Shown: one piece after another, positions 21,285 to 23,345 of the stretch
How positions within the stretch are numbered: position 1 is the first letter of the stretch
Layout of the letters: the number at the start of each line of letters is the position of its first letter
Source of the DNA: Gammaproteobacteria bacterium
GTDB lineage: Bacteria; Pseudomonadota; Gammaproteobacteria; Steroidobacterales; SZUA-146
Direction of reading: 5' to 3'
Length of the DNA: 23,345 nt
Assembly (NCBI GenBank): GCA_003228965.1
Contig: QIGP01000191.1
Coordinates: 1 to 23,345, forward strand
The notes under the pieces: generated by a model
What the model saw: only the letters and a program-made list of their open reading frames with translations
Told to the model about the DNA's origin: nothing
The model's database searches: none
Made by a program: the position numbers and the translations under genes

Positions 21285-22460
21285 TCAATTTGTTACTATA
21301 CGTTGAATCAAGTCGTGCAGTTTGTGACATGCGTCGCTCCAGCCAAATTTTTGCGCAAACTCCCGAGTTTCCTCGCGAGAAGGCCCGTTGGTGAAAATAT
21401 GCTCAATTGAGTCACTAAGAGCCTGGACGCTACGTTCTGACGTAAGGACACCAGCTCGTGGGTCCGACACCACTTCCCCGTTTCCGCCCACGTTGGTGGC
21501 GACGACGGCAAGCCCGCTGGCAATCGATTCCAGCAATACGTTCGCCAAGCCCTCACGGCTAGAGGCTAGCACCAACATATCGGCTGCAGCATACAGACAA
21601 CGAAGGTCGTCCCTGCTCTTTTGACCCAGAAGATGCACTCGGTCAACGAGCCCAAGCGTACGAACCTGCTTTTCAAGGTCCGGGCGTAACGGACCAGACC
21701 CTGCAATGAGCAAGGTCGTCTCAGGCATTCTACTAACGGCCTCTATAGTCAGGTGGTGGCCTTTGAGTTCGATCAGGTTGCCGACGGACAATAAAACACG
21801 CCCGGTCAGACCCATAGAGCGCCGGGCTTCATCGCGCGAGTCGAGGCGAAAGTAGTCCAGGTCCACACCGTTGCGGATGACGTGAATCTTGGCGCCATCA
21901 AAGCCCAGATCGTCCATACGGTTTGCTAGCGCCGACGACACAGCAACAATGGCGGCACATTGAGCCGCCGCCTCTCGCATTAGGCGCAGCGGTCGCGAAT
22001 ATTGGGTAATTAAATTGATATCGCTTCCGCGTGCCGTAATCATAAGCGGTACGTCTAAGCGCCTGGCAACTCGTGCAGCAGCAACGCCGTCGGGATAAAA
22101 GTAGTGCGCGTCCACGAGATCCGACTTGAACCCGGTGCGTGCGAGTTGCCGGGCGCTGCGAATACCGGCGCCAGCCATCAACGCGGGAGCTGTATGCATG
22201 CCCACTTTCGGTAAGTGCAAATAGCGTGGGTGTGTGATTTCAATGCCGCTGCGTGTCGCGGCTTTTGGCACGCTGGCAAACACACCATATTTGCCAAAAC
22301 GTTCCGACTTGACAGGAAACCAGGGCACCGGCGAAACCACTCGTGCCTCGTAGTCACGACCGTGCACGAGCTGCATCAAACGCATTTCTACAAACAATCC
22401 TAACCCTGGCTGGCTGGCGTTCGGATAGAGATTGCTGAACGTGAGCAGTCGTGTCGTCAT
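21285..22460 (-). CDS. Glycosyltransferase family 4
   Basis: 391 residues from ATG at 22460 (MTTRLLTFSNLYPN). A longer frame opens upstream at 22523, but it would overlap the preceding amidotransferase gene, so the ATG 10 nt after that gene's stop is preferred. The N-terminal Rossmann domain carries the acceptor-side signature LYPNASQPGLGLFVEMRLMQ and DAHYFYPDG. The C-terminal domain has SVGNLIELKGHH, AGSGPL and the E-x7-E motif EGLANVLLE (303-311), followed by ASGLAVVATNVGGNGEVV. This is a retaining GT-B enzyme using a nucleotide sugar, likely on an undecaprenyl-linked precursor. Given the AlgD-like gene next to it, GDP-mannuronate or GDP-mannose is a possible donor, but nothing in the sequence fixes this. 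It is part of the right-hand operon, 43 nt before the dehydrogenase gene. Confidence 0.87.
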   Translation of the reverse strand: MTTRLLTFSNLYPNASQPGLGLFVEMRLMQLVHGRDYEARVVSPVPWFPVKSERFGKYGVFASVPKAATRSGIEITHPRYLHLPKVGMHTAPALMAGAGIRSARQLARTGFKSDLVDAHYFYPDGVAAARVARRLDVPLMITARGSDINLITQYSRPLRLMREAAAQCAAIVAVSSALANRMDDLGFDGAKIHVIRNGVDLDYFRLDSRDEARRSMGLTGRVLLSVGNLIELKGHHLTIEAVSRMPETTLLIAGSGPLRPDLEKQVRTLGLVDRVHLLGQKSRDDLRCLYAAADMLVLASSREGLANVLLESIASGLAVVATNVGGNGEVVSDPRAGVLTSERSVQALSDSIEHIFTNGPSREETREFAQKFGWSDACHKLHDLIQRIVTN

Positions 22461-22470
22461 GACGCGTTTA

Positions 22471-23345
22471 TCAGGCCGCGATGGGCTCAGCGGGTAACAT
22501 GACCCGTGTGTAAAAACCTTCAAACATCAGTAACGCCCAGATAATCGCCGTATGATCGCTCTTACCGCTAAAATGCGCCTGCCCAATGCTGGCTAAGCGG
22601 TCCACGTCGAACAAACCGCTATCCGCCAAAACACTACCCTCAAGACACTGCTGTACTTTGTGCTTAAGCGGTCCCCGGAACCAACTACCAATAGGTACGG
22701 CGAAGCCCATTTTTGGGCGATACAAAATGTCGTGAGGCAGCATTTTTTCCAGCGACTTCTTAAGCGCGTACTTCCCTTCACGTCCGCGAAGCTTCACGTC
22801 AGGCTGCAGACCTGACACCCAGTCGACAAATGTATGATCGAGTAACGGAACGCGCACCTCCAGACCTTGTGCCATGCTCGTACGATCGACTTTGGTAAGA
22901 ATGTCACCAGGTAGATAGGTTTTAAAATCCAGGTACTGAACGAGCGACAGAGCGTCGTCGGTAGGCGCTTGCTCGGCGTATCGGCGGAAGTGTTCCACGG
23001 AGCGATAACCGCCGAGTTCACTTTTAAATTTGCTTGAAAACAACTTCTGGCGAAGACCCGTCGGAAAAATGGATACGCTGTGCAAATAGGCGGCGAGACT
23101 GTCGCGCCCCAGTGCTTCAAACGTCGACTTGGCGCGGAACACCTGAGGAGCCCAGTCCATTTTTGGATAGACTTTGCCCAGCCCGCCAAACAACGGGCCG
23201 CGAATACTCTGCGGTATCTTGCTACGAATTTTCTCTTCGTACATGTGCCAGCGGTAACGGCGATAGCCCGCGAAGTTCTCATCACCACCGTCCCCGGAAA
23301 GCGCGACTTTCACGTGTTTGCGCGCAAGCTCGCAGACCCGATAGG
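22471..23345 (-). CDS. Second asparagine-synthase-like amidotransferase (XrtA/PEP-CTERM system type), partial
   Basis: About 290 C-terminal residues are visible; the gene continues past the right edge, so the glutaminase domain, start codon and PP-loop are not seen. The visible part begins within the synthetase domain: HVKVALSGDGGDENFAGYRR is the family's GDGGDE motif. It is followed by YLPGDILTKVDRTSMAQGLE and EVRVPLLDHTFVDW, both highly conserved in asparagine synthase B-like enzymes. The PKMGFAVPIGSWFRG segment and the length to the C-terminus fit the XrtA/PEP-CTERM amidotransferase family (TIGR03108, from memory). It differs clearly from the plus-strand amidotransferase (GDENFAG versus GDELFGG; PKMGFAVPIG versus TKQGFGLPFG), so the two are paralogues rather than a recent duplication. 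It is the most upstream visible gene of the minus-strand operon. Confidence 0.88.
   Translation of the reverse strand, partial: YRVCELARKHVKVALSGDGGDENFAGYRRYRWHMYEEKIRSKIPQSIRGPLFGGLGKVYPKMDWAPQVFRAKSTFEALGRDSLAAYLHSVSIFPTGLRQKLFSSKFKSELGGYRSVEHFRRYAEQAPTDDALSLVQYLDFKTYLPGDILTKVDRTSMAQGLEVRVPLLDHTFVDWVSGLQPDVKLRGREGKYALKKSLEKMLPHDILYRPKMGFAVPIGSWFRGPLKHKVQQCLEGSVLADSGLFDVDRLASIGQAHFSGKSDHTAIIWALLMFEGFYTRVMLPAEPIAA

Noticed and set aside
22461..22523. Longer N-terminus for the GT4 glycosyltransferase
   Set aside because: It overlaps the amidotransferase coding end; the ATG at 22460 begins right before the conserved first strand.
1..23345. Search for tRNA, rRNA, defence systems, phage genes and CRISPR
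   Set aside because: None recognised by eye on either strand.

Overview
The window looks like a stretch of a marine or soil gammaproteobacterial chromosome of roughly 50% GC. This is inferred from the gene families: an XrtA (exosortase A)-type exopolysaccharide neighbourhood, a rhombosortase-type GlyGly-CTERM surface protein, a GEMM-I riboswitch and a CRP-like operator. No rRNA, tRNA or species marker is present, so I do not name a genus.

Layout. (1) 1-1747 is a decayed accessory zone. It holds the C-terminal part of a calcium-binding-repeat protein cut off upstream (minus), a frameshifted remnant that resembles a transposon-type AAA ATPase (plus), and an FG-GAP repeat gene carrying an in-frame stop (minus). 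A strong intrinsic terminator closes the zone. (2) 1748-10189 (minus) is one giant gene for a secreted 2813-residue protein. It has a kelch-type propeller, 17 Ig-like repeats, two lectin/lyase-like insert domains, thrombospondin type 3 repeats, a choice-of-anchor U-like domain and a GlyGly-CTERM tail. Its leader (10190-10490) carries a well-matched cyclic di-GMP-I riboswitch, a possible terminator hairpin with U8, and a CRP-like site placed as in a class II promoter. (3) 10778-14095 (minus) is a compact operon: acyl carrier protein, hydrolase 2, hydrolase 1, glycosyltransferase. The first three are the accessory set known from XrtA loci. (4) 14203-15025 holds a 158-bp imperfect inverted repeat and a small exported TPR protein gene, followed by about 770 bp with no convincing gene. 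(5) 15799-17622 (plus) is an asparagine-synthase-like amidotransferase with Thr in place of the usual catalytic Cys2. It overlaps tail-to-tail with (6), the minus-strand operon 23345 to 17596: a second amidotransferase (cut by the window end), GT4 glycosyltransferase, AlgD-like GDP-mannose dehydrogenase, O-antigen-ligase-like membrane protein and polysaccharide deacetylase.

How it may work together (inference): the AlgD-like enzyme makes GDP-mannuronate, glycosyltransferases build a repeat unit, and the ligase/polymerase-like membrane protein joins or transfers chains. The amidotransferases may convert uronic acid carboxylates to amides, while the deacetylase and ACP/hydrolases modify the polymer. 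The giant surface protein is under apparent c-di-GMP control, as expected for a biofilm-phase adhesin or matrix binder. No exosortase, PEP-CTERM protein, flippase or polysaccharide co-polymerase is visible here. They may lie beyond the right edge.
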